DNA of 40,462 nt from a bacterium (GCA_021159185.1 JAGGSH010000034.1:1-40462), one strand, 5' to 3'. Shown: positions 15,524 to 24,712, counted from the stretch's first letter. Translations and numbers: made by a program. The notes: generated by a model not told the origin, from the sequence alone.

Positions 15524-16705
15524 TTAATTTCCGGAAATTTTCCTTAATCTTTTAACCGCTTCTTTTAATTTTTTAATTGTATAATCCAATTCTTTTTTGG
15601 TCGTTTGTTTTCCGAGAGTAATTCTTAAACTTCCATAAATTTGCTTCGGTTTTAATCCCAATGCTGTTAATGTCTGTGATGGTTTAAGTGATCCAGTGGA
15701 GCAAGCTGATCCGGTGGAAACAGCAATGCCTTCTAAATCAAGCGCCAGCGCCAACCCCTCCCCTTCCACGCCGTCAAATCTAAAATTAGCGTTAGCCGGA
15801 GATCGCTTTATCGCCGATCCATTCAGATACGCCCCCGCGATTTCCCCCGAAATTTTTTCAATTAAATAATCTCTTAATTTTTTAATTTTATTAATACTTG
15901 ATACATTATATTTAATACTTGATACTGCGAAGCCTAATCCTGCTATCCCCGGCACATTATGTGTTCCTGATCTCATTCCGTATTCCTGCTCTCCTCCATC
16001 CTGAATATTTTTAATAAGTGTATTTTTTTTGATATAAAGCGCTCCAATTCCTTTAGGTCCGTAAATTTTATGTCCGGAAAGTGAGAGCAAATCAACATTT
16101 AACTTTTTAACATCGCAACTAAAATAATTTACCGCTTGCGCCGCGTCAGTATGGAAGATAATTTTGCGGCTGTCGGCTTTATTTATTTTCTTGATTAACT
16201 TCCCTATTTCGGCAATCGGCTGAACCGTTCCGATTTCATTATTTACATACATTACGGAAATTAGCAAAGTATTTTTTTTGATAGCTTTTTTAACATCGCC
16301 TGTTTTTATAACGCCGCTTTGATTGACTGGCAGATATGTAACTTCAGCCAGATTTTCTTTCTCGGCAGCCATACAGGCATTAAAAATACAGGGATGTTCA
16401 AGTTGGCTGATTATAATATGCGGTTTATCTCTTTTTTTTAAATAATATTTTAAAACTCCCTTAATCACTAAATTATTGCTTTCTGTTGCTCCGGAAGTGA
16501 AAATAATTTCTGAAGCGGAGCAATTTAAAAAATCAGCTATTTGCTGTCTAGCGTTGTCAACTGCTTTCATCGCTTCCTGTCCGAAATTGTGGATGGACAT
16601 CGGATTGCCAAACTTCGCGCTGAAATAAGGCCGCATCGCTTCAAAAACTTTTTTGTCCATAGGCGCGGTAGCCGCATAATCTAAATAAATTCTCTTTTTA
16701 AGCAT
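15524..16705 (-). CDS. iscS: Cysteine desulfurase (IscS/NifS)
   Basis: 393 aa PLP enzyme that takes sulfur from L-cysteine as a persulfide for Fe-S clusters and tRNA thiolation. Seen: IYLDYAATAPMDKKV at the N-terminus, SGATESNNLVIKG near 71, QLEHPCI with the PLP-stacking His104, HTDAAQA near 185, the PLP lysine Lys213 in SLSGHKIYGPKGIGALYI, and the catalytic Cys335 in STGSACSTGSLKPS. The SSGSACTS-type loop places it with group I (IscS/NifS). Length is normal. It starts 13 nt after the pseudo-HtrA gene, so the two are almost surely co-transcribed. It supplies sulfur to the neighbouring IscU. Confidence 0.97.
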   Translation of the reverse strand: MLKKRIYLDYAATAPMDKKVFEAMRPYFSAKFGNPMSIHNFGQEAMKAVDNARQQIADFLNCSASEIIFTSGATESNNLVIKGVLKYYLKKRDKPHIIISQLEHPCIFNACMAAEKENLAEVTYLPVNQSGVIKTGDVKKAIKKNTLLISVMYVNNEIGTVQPIAEIGKLIKKINKADSRKIIFHTDAAQAVNYFSCDVKKLNVDLLSLSGHKIYGPKGIGALYIKKNTLIKNIQDGGEQEYGMRSGTHNVPGIAGLGFAVSSIKYNVSSINKIKKLRDYLIEKISGEIAGAYLNGSAIKRSPANANFRFDGVEGEGLALALDLEGIAVSTGSACSTGSLKPSQTLTALGLKPKQIYGSLRITLGKQTTKKELDYTIKKLKEAVKRLRKISGN

Positions 16706-16718
16706 AGTTTATAATTCT

Positions 16719-17879
16719 TTAAAGCTGTATAGCTATTTCCATTTCTTCCCCGCTTCTAATTATTGAAAGTTTCACTTCGTCGCCTTTTTTGTGGCGGCTC
16801 ATTAAATTAGACAAAGGATTATCTAAGTTAACCTCTTCTTCATCAACAGCTATAACAACATCGTTTATTCTAAGACCGGCTTTTTCCGCCGGGCTATTCG
16901 CGATAACAGCCAGCCCCTGTTTTTCTGACGGAGAATAAATCACAGCGCCCCGATCCCTGTTAAAACCGGCCGTCGTCGCGCAAGTTTTAGTCAAAGAATA
17001 ATAATAAATTCCCAGAGATGCCCTCTCTTTTAACTTATTTTCCATAGCCAATTTCATGGATTCTTTAATAATATTAGAAGGTATTTGAAAATATTTATCC
17101 CGATTGTCTATTTTAACCAAACCTATTATGCCAGCCAGTTCTCCGCCGTAGCTCACAATCGGTCCTCCTAAATATTCCGGATGGCTGGCAAAATCAGCTT
17201 CAATAACACCTTCCAGTTTTTCCGAAGATGAAACCGTCTTTCCCGACAAATTAAAAGTTTTATTTATCCCGTTTAGAAATCCCGCGGAGAATTTATTCTG
17301 ATATTCGCTTGAATAATTTCCAATAGCGATTATTTTTTTTCCGGATTCAAAATCGTCGGAATTAGCGAATGGAATAACAGGAAGATTAGAAGCTTTGATT
17401 TTTAAATAAGCTAGATTGGTGAAATTATCTATGCCTAATAGCTCAGCTTTGTATCCGACTCCGTCAAAAGTCCAAACCGTATAATTAGCTTTTTCTTCAA
17501 TAAGAATGCCGCGATAAGTTACGATTAGTCCGTCACTGGCAACTATAACTCCCGAACCGTTTTTAATATTTTTCTTAGAAACGGTCGGGCTGTCTGGAAC
17601 CGAAGTTACACTGACTACTGCCGTGGCGGCGCGGGAAGCAATTTCATTAACGGAAGTGTTTTCTGTCACAGTCACTTGTTCCGTTTTATTTATTATAGTC
17701 ACATTCTTATTAGCTTTTTTAATGAAATCGTATTTGGAGAAAAATTCATAGCTGGTGAGCTTAGGCAAAATAAAACGGTCAAGGACGACTCCCCCTAATC
17801 CTCCCACTATAAAAATTAACGCCAACAGAAACGCTAACTTAAAAATTTTTTTAATTTTTCCCGATTTTTTTTGAAGCAT
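16719..17879 (-). CDS. Catalytically dead HtrA/DegP-like protein with PDZ domain
   Basis: 386 aa. One membrane anchor (FKLAFLLALIFIVGGLGGVV), a linker, a trypsin-like domain (about 80-265) and a PDZ domain (about 285-386, SPAEKAGLRINDVVIAVDEE). Compared with the active HtrA at 21983-23254, all three catalytic residues are lost: TNKHVV is TYRGIL (His to Gly124), SVDVAIIKI is FTNLAYLKI (Asp to Asn155) and GNSGGPL is EYLGGPI (Ser to Leu237). The fold-defining glycines and PDZ are kept, and the frame is intact over its whole length. That points to a selected pseudoprotease, perhaps a binding or chaperone partner of active HtrA, rather than decay. It sits 13 nt upstream of iscS. Confidence 0.9.
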   Translation of the reverse strand: MLQKKSGKIKKIFKLAFLLALIFIVGGLGGVVLDRFILPKLTSYEFFSKYDFIKKANKNVTIINKTEQVTVTENTSVNEIASRAATAVVSVTSVPDSPTVSKKNIKNGSGVIVASDGLIVTYRGILIEEKANYTVWTFDGVGYKAELLGIDNFTNLAYLKIKASNLPVIPFANSDDFESGKKIIAIGNYSSEYQNKFSAGFLNGINKTFNLSGKTVSSSEKLEGVIEADFASHPEYLGGPIVSYGGELAGIIGLVKIDNRDKYFQIPSNIIKESMKLAMENKLKERASLGIYYYSLTKTCATTAGFNRDRGAVIYSPSEKQGLAVIANSPAEKAGLRINDVVIAVDEEEVNLDNPLSNLMSRHKKGDEVKLSIIRSGEEMEIAIQL

Positions 17880-17927
17880 AATTTTAAGATTTGTAAATTT
17901 GTAGTTTGATTTGTAAATTCGCGGGCG

Positions 17928-18668
17928 CTAAATATTTGGCAGCCACTTAGAACTTATGAGAAGAAATCCTATAAGAAAACCGGAAAGTATCATGTTAGCT
18001 ATTACCCTTTTCTTGGAAAGAAAATTGAGAAAATGGCTTCTAATTAAATCCCAAAGGGTATAATAAAATATAAGAGCAGTTGCGCCGGTTGTCAAGTATC
18101 CAAATGGCCAAAAGCTTATCATCCATGCAATTTCCGCCATCACCATTCCCAAAAGAGTACTATAAATAAAGGCTGATTTTTCATTATCATTTTTAATAAT
18201 TTTAAAATATTGATAACTGACTAAAAATGTTACTAAGAAATAAGCTAGTATTAATACCCATAATGGAACGGCAAAATTAAGGTGAATTCCATAGCTGGCC
18301 GCATAAAAAAAGAAAATAGTCGCGGTAGCGGACGCCATAATCAATCCCATAGCCGTTTGGTCTTTGGAATAATTTCTCAATCTATAAGCGCTTAATAATG
18401 ACAAATAATAAATAAAAGCGCTCAAGAAAACAAACAGCTGCTTCTCGGCGAAAATGTCAATGAAATAAAGGAGGATAATGGAAGAAATGGAAAAGACAGT
18501 TGGGATGATTGAAAAAAGCCATCTCTTGCCGATTTTTTTAGATTTCCACAAAGAAGCCAATATTAAAACCGCCAAGGCGTAAAAAGCCAATGCTGGCTGG
18601 TAAATGATTATTTCGAGCCCTGCCAAAAACGCCAGGGCGTAAAAAAAGGCGGGAAAATAAAAAAACAT
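17928..18668 (-). CDS. Polytopic membrane protein of unknown function
   Basis: 246 aa, almost entirely hydrophobic with about seven to eight membrane helices (first FFYFPAFFYALAFLAGLEII, last MILSGFLIGFLLISSKWLPN). Short polar loops contain SKKIGKRW, RLRNYSKDQT and KIIKNDNEKS, consistent with cytoplasmic positive loops. No catalytic motif seen and family not recognised. First gene after the duplicated promoter at 18748-18776 and 48 nt before the pseudo-HtrA gene, so it probably heads the unit with pseudo-HtrA, iscS, iscU and the small zinc-ribbon protein. Confidence 0.8.
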   Translation of the reverse strand: MFFYFPAFFYALAFLAGLEIIIYQPALAFYALAVLILASLWKSKKIGKRWLFSIIPTVFSISSIILLYFIDIFAEKQLFVFLSAFIYYLSLLSAYRLRNYSKDQTAMGLIMASATATIFFFYAASYGIHLNFAVPLWVLILAYFLVTFLVSYQYFKIIKNDNEKSAFIYSTLLGMVMAEIAWMISFWPFGYLTTGATALIFYYTLWDLIRSHFLNFLSKKRVIANMILSGFLIGFLLISSKWLPNI

Positions 18669-18747
18669 ACAATTTTTCCGTTGATTTTTAACAGTTTCTT
18701 GTTATACTACAGATAATCTTTCTAAATAATTGCGTTAATCCACATTC

Positions 18748-18776
18748 ATTATAAAATACCGCTTGGTTTAAATCAA
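18748..18776 (-). promoter_or_regulatory. Promoter of the membrane-protein/pseudo-HtrA/isc unit
   Basis: Minus strand TTGATT (18771-18776), 17-nt spacer, TATAAT (18748-18753). Same promoter as before clpB, but the palindrome there is only half kept (CAAATGAT side). Confidence 0.8.
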
Positions 18777-18794
18777 ATGATGAGTTGGTATGTT

Positions 18795-18826
18795 TAAAAA
18801 ATCCCTGTTTTAATTCAGGGATTTTT
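18795..18826 (-). terminator. Intrinsic terminator of clpB
   Basis: AAAAATCCCTG and CAGGGATTTTT form the stem; a T run follows on the minus strand. Part of the duplicated cassette. Confidence 0.85.
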
Positions 18827-18944
18827 AAATTTCACCTCTTGTTCCGATTCCGATCGTGAGCAGAGGTGAAATTTGGAATCGCTCTTTAATTTTGCCCGGC
18901 TTATTTCATTTTATTTCTCGTGTCCTTATGTGGTTATATGGACA
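18827..18944 (-). repeat. Duplicated 3'-UTR hairpins after clpB (copy 1)
   Basis: Two structures between the clpB stop and terminator: a TGTCC/GGACA hairpin at 18921-18944 and a strong AAATTTCACCTCT / AGAGGTGAAATTT hairpin at 18827-18874. The same order and sequence appear after htrA at 21867-21974. Confidence 0.8.
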
Positions 18945-18967
18945 TATGCTTGTCGCTTCTTTCACAC

Positions 18968-21580
18968 TTACTCAAAGACTATTTTTCCCTTTTTCCATCC
19001 GATCTTAACTTTCTTTCCCTCTTTTATTTTTCCTTCAATAATTCGCATAGCTAGCTTGTCTAGGATTTCATTTTGGATAACTCTTTTAAGCGGTCTGGCT
19101 CCGTAGGCGGGATCGTAGCCTTTCTTGGCTAAATATTTTTTGATCTCCGGAGAAATATCCAGAGCGATATTTTTTTCAAACAGCCTTTTCCGCATTTTTT
19201 CCAGTTGCAATTCCACGATTTTCTTTAGCATTTCTTTATTAAGCGGATGGAAAATGATAATTTCATCCAAACGGTTTAAAAATTCCGGTTTAAAATTTTC
19301 TTTTAAGCTAGCCAGCACTTTTTCCCGCATCTCTTTTTCGTTGACAACATTTTTATTTCTCTCTCCTTTAAATCCAACCTCTCGCATTCTGTAAATTATG
19401 TCCGATCCCACATTAGAAGTCATAATAATAACTGTGTTTTTAAAATCAACAACTCTTCCTTTGGCATCAGTTAATCTTCCGTCGTCAAGAATTTGAAGCA
19501 GAATATTAAAAACTTGCGGATGGGCTTTCTCAATTTCGTCCAGCAAAATTACGCTGTAGGGACGGCGGCGGATTATTTCAGTGAGCTGGCCGCCTTCTTC
19601 ATAACCGATATATCCCGGAGGAGATCCGATAATTTTGGAAGCAGAATGAGCCTCCATATATTCGCTCATATCCAGCCGGGTCAGAGCTTTTTCGTCATCA
19701 AATAAAAATTCCGCCAAAGTTTTAGCCAATTCGGTTTTTCCCACTCCGGTCGGTCCTAGAAAAATAAACGAACCGATCGGCTTGCCTTCTTCGGCTATTC
19801 CTGCCCGTGAGCGGCGGATAGCGTTAGCTACGGAGACTATAGCCTCACTTTGACCTACCACCCTTTTCTTTAATTCCTCTTCGGCTCTAGCCAGCCTTTG
19901 CATTTCACCTTGAAGCATTTTAGAGACAGGGATGCCTGTCCAGCGAGAAACAATTTTGGCAATATCCTCCTCGCCTACCTCCTCCTTTAAAATAGTTTCC
20001 TTTTTTTGAATCTCATTGAGTTTTTTTCTCTCGTTCTTAATCCTTTTTTCTATTTCCGGAATTTTTCCGTAGCGGATTTCTGCCACTTTATCTAATTCAC
20101 CTTTTCTTTCCAGCACTTCCGCTTCGGATTTAAGCCTGTCAGTTTCCTTTTTACTCTTCCTGACAGCGGTTATTAAATCCTTTTCTGTTCTCCATTGAAT
20201 GGCTAGTTTCTTGGACTTTTCTTTAAGCTCCGCCAACTTCCTGTTAATCTTGCTGATTTTCTTTTTAGTCTCTCCGTCTTTTTCTTTTTGAAGTGCTTTC
20301 TTTTCAATTTCCAAGCGACGGATACTTCTTTCCATTTGGTCTAGTTCCGCCGGCATAGAGTTAATGTCCATCTTTAAGGATGAGGCAGCTTCATCTATTA
20401 AATCCACCGCTTTGTCAGGAAGATAGCGGTCAGTTATGTATCTTTGAGAAAGCTTTACGGCTGCTTGCGCGGCGTCGTCGGTAATTTTTACTCCATGGTA
20501 AATTTCATATTTTTCTTTAATTCCCCTAAGAATTGCGATGGCGTTTTCCGTGTCTGGTTCGTCAATGTAAACCGGTTGAAATCTCCGTTCTAATGCCGCG
20601 TCTTTTTCAATGTATTTTTGGTATTCTTTAAGCGTGGTAGCGCCGATAGTTCGTACTCTTCCCCTTGCCAAAGCAGGCTTTAGCATATTGGAGGCGTCTA
20701 GCGCGCCTTCCGTAGCTCCGGCTCCCACTAAAGTATGCAGTTCGTCAATAAATAGAATATACTTGCCTGCCGATCGGTCAATTTCTTTAAGCATAGCTTT
20801 TAGACGGTCCTCAAACTCTCCTCTAAATTTGGCTCCTGCTAAAAGGGATCCCAGATCAAGCGACATAATTTCTTTGTCTTTTAAACTCTCGGGAACATCG
20901 CCGGAAACGATTCTTTGCGCCAACCCTTCCACGATAGCCGTTTTTCCTGTTCCCGCCTCTCCGATAAGCACCGGATTATTTTTAGTTCGGCGGCTTAACA
21001 CTTGCATCACTCTTCTGATTTCCTCGTCCCGTCCGATTACCGGATCAAGTTTTTCCCCGCGCGCCATTTCGGTTAAGTTTAGCGTGTATTTTTCCAAAGC
21101 CTGGAATTTTCCTTCCGGCTCTGGGCTGTCTACTTTTTGGCTCCCTCGCGTTTGGGAAAGCATTTTCAAAACATTATCGTAATTAATTTTATAATTTTCC
21201 AATAATTCTTTAGCTTTTCCGGGAACGGTTAAAATTGCCAGGAAAAGATGCTCGGTGGAAACGAACTCGTCTTTCATTTTTTTCATTTCTTTTTCCGCTT
21301 GGCCTAAAATTTGCGCCAGAAACGGAGTAACATAAATCTGTCCCGCCGCTCCCCCGCCGGAACGGGGATATTTTTTAATTTCCTCGCTAATTTCGCTTTT
21401 TATTTTCTCCGTATTCGCTTCCATCTTCCGCAAAACAATCGGCACGATAGAATCTTCCTGGGAAACCAAAGCGCCCAGTAAATGAAAAACATCCATCTGC
21501 TGCTGGTTTTCATCCAGCGCGATTTCCTGCGCTTTCCTTAAAGCCTCCTGGCTTTTGGCGGTAAATTTGTTTATGTCCAT
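18968..21580 (-). CDS. clpB: ClpB protein disaggregase (Hsp100)
   Basis: 870 aa hexameric AAA+ enzyme that, with DnaK/DnaJ/GrpE, pulls polypeptides out of aggregates. Domains in order: Clp N-domain (1-145, [20 protein letters not shown]), first AAA+ module (Walker [18 protein letters not shown] near 208; Walker [15 protein letters not shown]), M-domain coiled coil (about 405-530, Glu/Lys-rich), second AAA+ module (Walker [19 protein letters not shown] near 612; Walker [13 protein letters not shown]) and C-terminal D2-small domain. No IGF/IGL loop for ClpP is seen, so ClpB rather than ClpA/C. Length is normal. The promoter at 21665-21693 gives a leader of about 80 nt. Transcription ends at 18795. 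Confidence 0.98.
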   Translation of the reverse strand: MDINKFTAKSQEALRKAQEIALDENQQQMDVFHLLGALVSQEDSIVPIVLRKMEANTEKIKSEISEEIKKYPRSGGGAAGQIYVTPFLAQILGQAEKEMKKMKDEFVSTEHLFLAILTVPGKAKELLENYKINYDNVLKMLSQTRGSQKVDSPEPEGKFQALEKYTLNLTEMARGEKLDPVIGRDEEIRRVMQVLSRRTKNNPVLIGEAGTGKTAIVEGLAQRIVSGDVPESLKDKEIMSLDLGSLLAGAKFRGEFEDRLKAMLKEIDRSAGKYILFIDELHTLVGAGATEGALDASNMLKPALARGRVRTIGATTLKEYQKYIEKDAALERRFQPVYIDEPDTENAIAILRGIKEKYEIYHGVKITDDAAQAAVKLSQRYITDRYLPDKAVDLIDEAASSLKMDINSMPAELDQMERSIRRLEIEKKALQKEKDGETKKKISKINRKLAELKEKSKKLAIQWRTEKDLITAVRKSKKETDRLKSEAEVLERKGELDKVAEIRYGKIPEIEKRIKNERKKLNEIQKKETILKEEVGEEDIAKIVSRWTGIPVSKMLQGEMQRLARAEEELKKRVVGQSEAIVSVANAIRRSRAGIAEEGKPIGSFIFLGPTGVGKTELAKTLAEFLFDDEKALTRLDMSEYMEAHSASKIIGSPPGYIGYEEGGQLTEIIRRRPYSVILLDEIEKAHPQVFNILLQILDDGRLTDAKGRVVDFKNTVIIMTSNVGSDIIYRMREVGFKGERNKNVVNEKEMREKVLASLKENFKPEFLNRLDEIIIFHPLNKEMLKKIVELQLEKMRKRLFEKNIALDISPEIKKYLAKKGYDPAYGARPLKRVIQNEILDKLAMRIIEGKIKEGKKVKIGWKKGKIVFE

Positions 21581-21664
21581 AACTATTCTTTTAAAGTTTT
21601 ATCTATAATAATTTATTACTATAACACAGACAATCCCTTAAAATGATCGTGTTAATTTATACTC

Positions 21665-21698
21665 ATTATAAAATATCATTTGGTTTAAATCAAATGAT
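21665..21698 (-). promoter_or_regulatory. clpB promoter with overlapping 24-bp palindrome
   Basis: Minus strand TTGATT (21688-21693), 17-nt spacer, TATAAT (21665-21670). The palindrome ATCATTTG...CAAATGAT (21675-21698, centre TTTAAA) spans the -35 box and most of the spacer, where a repressor would block polymerase. It is not CIRCE. Confidence 0.75.
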
Positions 21699-21813
21699 AA
21701 ACTCGCATAATAATCAGTTGTGGCGAAATAATTCACTCAAACCTAAGAGCGCATAACAAGGAATAGAAGGAAAATTACTCATCTTGGTTTATGATATAAT
21801 ATTTTTTTGCTTT

Positions 21814-21862
21814 CAAAAAATCCCTGAATTTTTTTATCTGCCTTTGGCAGAAAACAGGGATT
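21814..21862 (-). terminator. Intrinsic terminator of htrA
   Basis: AAAAAATCCCTG (21815 on) pairs with CAGGGATT (ending 21862), enclosing a small CTGCC/GGCAG hairpin; a T run follows on the minus strand. The 110 nt between this and the clpB promoter (21700-21813) hold no recognisable feature. Confidence 0.82.
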
Positions 21863-21866
21863 CTTT

Positions 21867-21974
21867 AATTTCACCTCTTATTCCAATCGCGAGCAGAGGT
21901 GAAATTTGAATTGCTCTTTAACAATCTTGCTCGGCCTATTTTATTTCGCGTGTCCTTATGCGGTTATGTGGACA
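21867..21974 (-). repeat. Duplicated 3'-UTR hairpins after htrA (copy 2)
   Basis: AATTTCACCTCT/AGAGGTGAAATT hairpin (21867-21907) and TGTCC/GGACA hairpin (21951-21974), homologous to 18827-18944 after clpB. Between them both copies share a GAATYGCTCTTTAA-like stretch and TTATTTC next to CGTGTCC. Confidence 0.8.
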
Positions 21975-21982
21975 TGTGTTTG

Positions 21983-23254
21983 TCACTTCCTCTCTTCCAA
22001 CTTCACTTTTACTTCCTTCTCTTTTCCCTTATGCCAGATTTTTAGGGTAATTTCGTCACCGACGCTGTATTTAACAATCAGATCGTTTAATTGATTTTTC
22101 TCGGTGATTTTTTCTCCATTTATTTCCAAAATAATGTCATTTTCCACGATGCCGGCTTTATCGGCCGGTGATCCGGGAATAACCGCCAAATCGGTAATTT
22201 TTTCTCCCCGCAAAACCAAAGCGCCGTAATCAAAAGGCAGGTCATTTTCTTTTTGGATAGATTTGTTTAAAATAATATAACGCACTCCCAAAAATGGAAT
22301 GGATATTTTTCCATTGTCCTTAACTTGCTGGATGGTTTTCTTGACTTCATTAATGGGTAAAGCAAAACCGATATTTTCCGCTCCTTGCGCCATGGCTACA
22401 TTTACGCCTATGGCTTGCCCGCTGATATTCAAAAGAGGTCCGCCTGAATTTCCCGGATTGATAGCCGCATCGGTTTGAATAATATTAGACAAGCGTTCCG
22501 TTCGTCCCCAGCCGGAACCGGCCACTAAATCTCTTTTAAGTCCAGACACTATTCCTCGGCTTACGCTGTTAGAAAATTCTCCCAGCGGATTTCCAATAGC
22601 AATAGCAGTCTGCCCTATTTTAAGATTGTCCGAATTTCCCAGTTCTAAAATCGGAAAATTATCACCTTCAATTTTTATAATCGCCACATCCACAGACGGA
22701 TGGCGGGCTAAAACTTTGGCAGAGTATTCTTTTCCATCGCCAGTTATTACCGTATAATCAGCTTCCGTATCTTCCACGACATGCTTATTGGTAACAATCA
22801 TTCCATCAGACGAGACAATAAATCCCGAGCCTCCTCCTATTTTTTGTTTTTCCGTTTCCGGTTCTTCCTGCCGCTGCCTATTACTCCATCCGCGATTAAA
22901 AAACTCAAATAAAGAATCTAGATCGTCAGGACTTTCAAAAAAGTTTTTGAATTTAGGCACATCTTTGGTAATGACAATGCTAACCACCGCTGGCGAAGCT
23001 TTTTCCACTACATCAATCACGGCTGATTCTTCCTGAATAACTTTTTGCTTTCCGATTATTGTTTCTTTTTTAGAATCACTATCTTTATTTAAAACTTTTG
23101 AAAAAACAAAATCAGCCATTTGGCTGGACATAAAGCCAAAAGCGGCTCCAAAAACAGATGACAAAAAAATAGTCAGTATTATTATCGCTGTTATAGTTTT
23201 TTTAGAAACTTTAGTTTTGATTGTTTTTTGTTTTATTTCTTTTTTAATTTCCAT
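21983..23254 (-). CDS. htrA: HtrA/DegP-type serine protease (active copy)
   Basis: 423 aa envelope protease/chaperone. One N-terminal membrane anchor (ITAIIILTIFLSSVFGAAFG, about 21-40), a linker, the trypsin-like domain (about 75-310) and one PDZ domain (about 325-420, PGSPADKAGIVENDIILEIN). The triad is intact: His158 in IVTNKHVVE, Asp189 in HPSVDVAIIKIE and Ser270 in INPGNSGGPLL. The LA-loop region is Arg/Gln/Glu-rich (SNRQRQEEPETEKQ). It likely degrades or refolds damaged proteins outside the membrane. A ferredoxin and a small membrane protein precede it in the same orientation, and clpB follows. It ends in the duplicated 3'-UTR cassette. Confidence 0.97.
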   Translation of the reverse strand: MEIKKEIKQKTIKTKVSKKTITAIIILTIFLSSVFGAAFGFMSSQMADFVFSKVLNKDSDSKKETIIGKQKVIQEESAVIDVVEKASPAVVSIVITKDVPKFKNFFESPDDLDSLFEFFNRGWSNRQRQEEPETEKQKIGGGSGFIVSSDGMIVTNKHVVEDTEADYTVITGDGKEYSAKVLARHPSVDVAIIKIEGDNFPILELGNSDNLKIGQTAIAIGNPLGEFSNSVSRGIVSGLKRDLVAGSGWGRTERLSNIIQTDAAINPGNSGGPLLNISGQAIGVNVAMAQGAENIGFALPINEVKKTIQQVKDNGKISIPFLGVRYIILNKSIQKENDLPFDYGALVLRGEKITDLAVIPGSPADKAGIVENDIILEINGEKITEKNQLNDLIVKYSVGDEITLKIWHKGKEKEVKVKLEERK

Positions 23255-23268
23255 TTTGTTTATGTAAT

Positions 23269-23592
23269 TTATTTATTAAAAATCCTATTATCATACCGAT
23301 AAAAAAAGTAAATTACGGTTAGATATAAATAACCGAGTAAATGAAAGTGTCCGAGATGTCCAAGAAATCCTCTTCCTGAAATGGAAAATAAGTATGATTC
23401 AGGAATTTGTAAAAGTGTTAGAGGAAAAGTTAAAAAAAGATGAGCAGATAGAAAAGCTAACATAAACAAAACGCTATTCATATAAGTTAACATTCCGCCA
23501 CATATAGTATTGCCAAATGGAATAAGATAAAACAGATAAATTGTATTCATAAATACTAATCCATATAAACCGTTTTTTATCCAATATGGCAT
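23269..23592 (-). CDS. Small polytopic membrane protein, unknown
   Basis: 107 aa with about three membrane helices (LYGLVFMNTIYLFYLIPFG, YMNSVLFMLAFLSAHLFLTF, FHLLGYLYLTVIYFFYRYDN) and a Gly/His-rich loop GRGFLGHLGHFHL before the last one. It lies 22 nt after the ferredoxin stop and 14 nt before the htrA start, in the same orientation. The Shine-Dalgarno-like GGAGG sits too far upstream, at the ferredoxin end. Family not recognised; the gene call rests on length, composition and tight packing. Confidence 0.65.
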   Translation of the reverse strand: MPYWIKNGLYGLVFMNTIYLFYLIPFGNTICGGMLTYMNSVLFMLAFLSAHLFLTFPLTLLQIPESYLFSISGRGFLGHLGHFHLLGYLYLTVIYFFYRYDNRIFNK

Positions 23593-23614
23593 TTAGTAGG
23601 CATCGGTTTTAAAT

Positions 23615-23797
23615 TTATTCCTCCACCAAAATAGCGTTGACCGGACAACTTTCCGCAACTTCTTGGCAATTACAATCTTTGCATTCTTCAGCGATCACTT
23701 TAGCCTTTCCGTTTTCCAACCTGAAAACATTGGGGCAGATTGACTCGCAAGCTCCGCATCCGATGCAAAAATCCTCGTTTATTTTTACCTTTGACAT
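23615..23797 (-). CDS. Small ferredoxin with Cys-rich cluster motifs
   Basis: 60 aa electron carrier. The first motif is canonical for a 4Fe-4S cluster: C12-IG-C15-GA-C18-ESI-C22-P. The second half (CKDCNCQEVAESCP) has cysteines at about 39, 42, 44 and 51; Cys-x-Cys spacing is not the canonical CxxCxxC, so one 4Fe-4S cluster with Cys51 near it, as in single-cluster Thermotoga/Pyrococcus-type ferredoxins, is the safer reading. The N-terminus MSKVKINEDFCIGCGACESI is standard. Possible partners are not encoded nearby apart from iscS/iscU, about 7 kb downstream. Confidence 0.92.
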   Translation of the reverse strand: MSKVKINEDFCIGCGACESICPNVFRLENGKAKVIAEECKDCNCQEVAESCPVNAILVEE

Positions 23798-23831
23798 AAT
23801 TTAGAATTTAAAATTTATTATCTTATATCCC

Positions 23832-23976
23832 ATGTCATTCCCGCGCAGGCGGGAATCTAGGATAAAATTATGAGAGCTTTTAAGTTAACTGACTGATTTA
23901 TTATGTTCGCATTTTCTCATCCTAGATTCCGGATAAATTTCTCCGCTATCGCTCCGAAATTTTCCGGGATGACATA
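23832..23976. repeat. Hybrid dRS3-like inverted repeat
   Basis: Left end GTCATTCCCGCGCAGGCGGG, right end of the other subtype (CTCCGCTATCGCTCCGAAAT then TTTCCGGGATGACAT). This joins the two arm subtypes in one element, showing they belong to one family. Confidence 0.88.
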
Positions 23977-24020
23977 AAATGAAGTCGTAAATGACACTAA
24001 GATTTTTTTAAACAATACCA

Positions 24021-24539
24021 TCACTTTTCTTCCACAATATCTTTCCACTCAAACACTTTATTCCCAAACGGTTGGCCTTCCGACAATTTTTTCATATCAA
24101 AATCCAAATCTTCAATTTTTATCCGATATTTTCTCATTTTAACTGTTTCTTTTTCTGCCGGCTCTCCGTTCTCTCTTTTTTCGCCGCTTTCTTTTTCTAT
24201 CGGCTGGGTCAATTTAGCGGCTTGCTCTTCCGTCATTTTTATTTTCAAAATAAGGCTGCTGATAAGTTCCGTTTTTGACCATGTATGCCCTTCCGGCAAA
24301 ACTACCAAAACATCACCCTTCTTTAAACATGTCCGAGCATCTTCTTCGGGATCGCTATTATGCTGGTCTCTTACCTGAACCGACACTGCGTAAATTTGTT
24401 GTTGCTGCGATTTTTCATTTTTAGGCTCTCCGGATTTTTCGGGTAGTTTCAAAATGATCACCGTAATTCCCAGCACGATTACAGCTATTAGGATAACACT
24501 AATAATAATTTTTTTCCAGTTAGTTTTGATAGCTTCCAT
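24021..24539 (-). CDS. Membrane-anchored protein of unknown function
   Basis: 172 aa. An N-terminal cytoplasmic stub (MEAIKTNWKK) is followed by one helix (IIISVILIAVIVLGITVIIL) and a charged extracytoplasmic part. The latter has a segment QIYAVSVQVRDQHNSDPEED followed by a conserved-looking KKGDVLVVLPEGHTWSKTE, then a Glu/Lys-rich low-complexity stretch and a final MRKYRIKIEDLDFDMKKLSE. No motif recognised. Repeats flank it on both sides (23832-23976 and 24553-24712), so it is probably transcribed alone. Confidence 0.7.
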   Translation of the reverse strand: MEAIKTNWKKIIISVILIAVIVLGITVIILKLPEKSGEPKNEKSQQQQIYAVSVQVRDQHNSDPEEDARTCLKKGDVLVVLPEGHTWSKTELISSLILKIKMTEEQAAKLTQPIEKESGEKRENGEPAEKETVKMRKYRIKIEDLDFDMKKLSEGQPFGNKVFEWKDIVEEK

Positions 24540-24552
24540 AACTATTTTTTAT

Positions 24553-24712
24553 ATGTCATTCCGGAATTTTTTTGGAGCGATAGCGAAAGAAAAAATGTCC
24601 GGAATCTAGAATTGCCAAAACCTTTCAGCATGAGTTTCAGCATGAGATAATTGAAAGCATAGATTCCGGATAAATTTCTCCGTTGCTACTCCGAAATTTT
24701 CCGGAATGACAT
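24553..24712. repeat. Complete dRS3-like inverted repeat element
   Basis: Starts TGTCATTCCGGAATTTTTTT, ends TTTTCCGGAATGACATAA; contains a short direct repeat CAGCATGAGTTTCAGCATGA at its centre. Close match to 12979-13126. Confidence 0.85.

Noticed and set aside
20610-21182. 190-aa plus-strand open frame within clpB
   Set aside because: Shadow of the first AAA+ module, low-complexity Ser-rich product.
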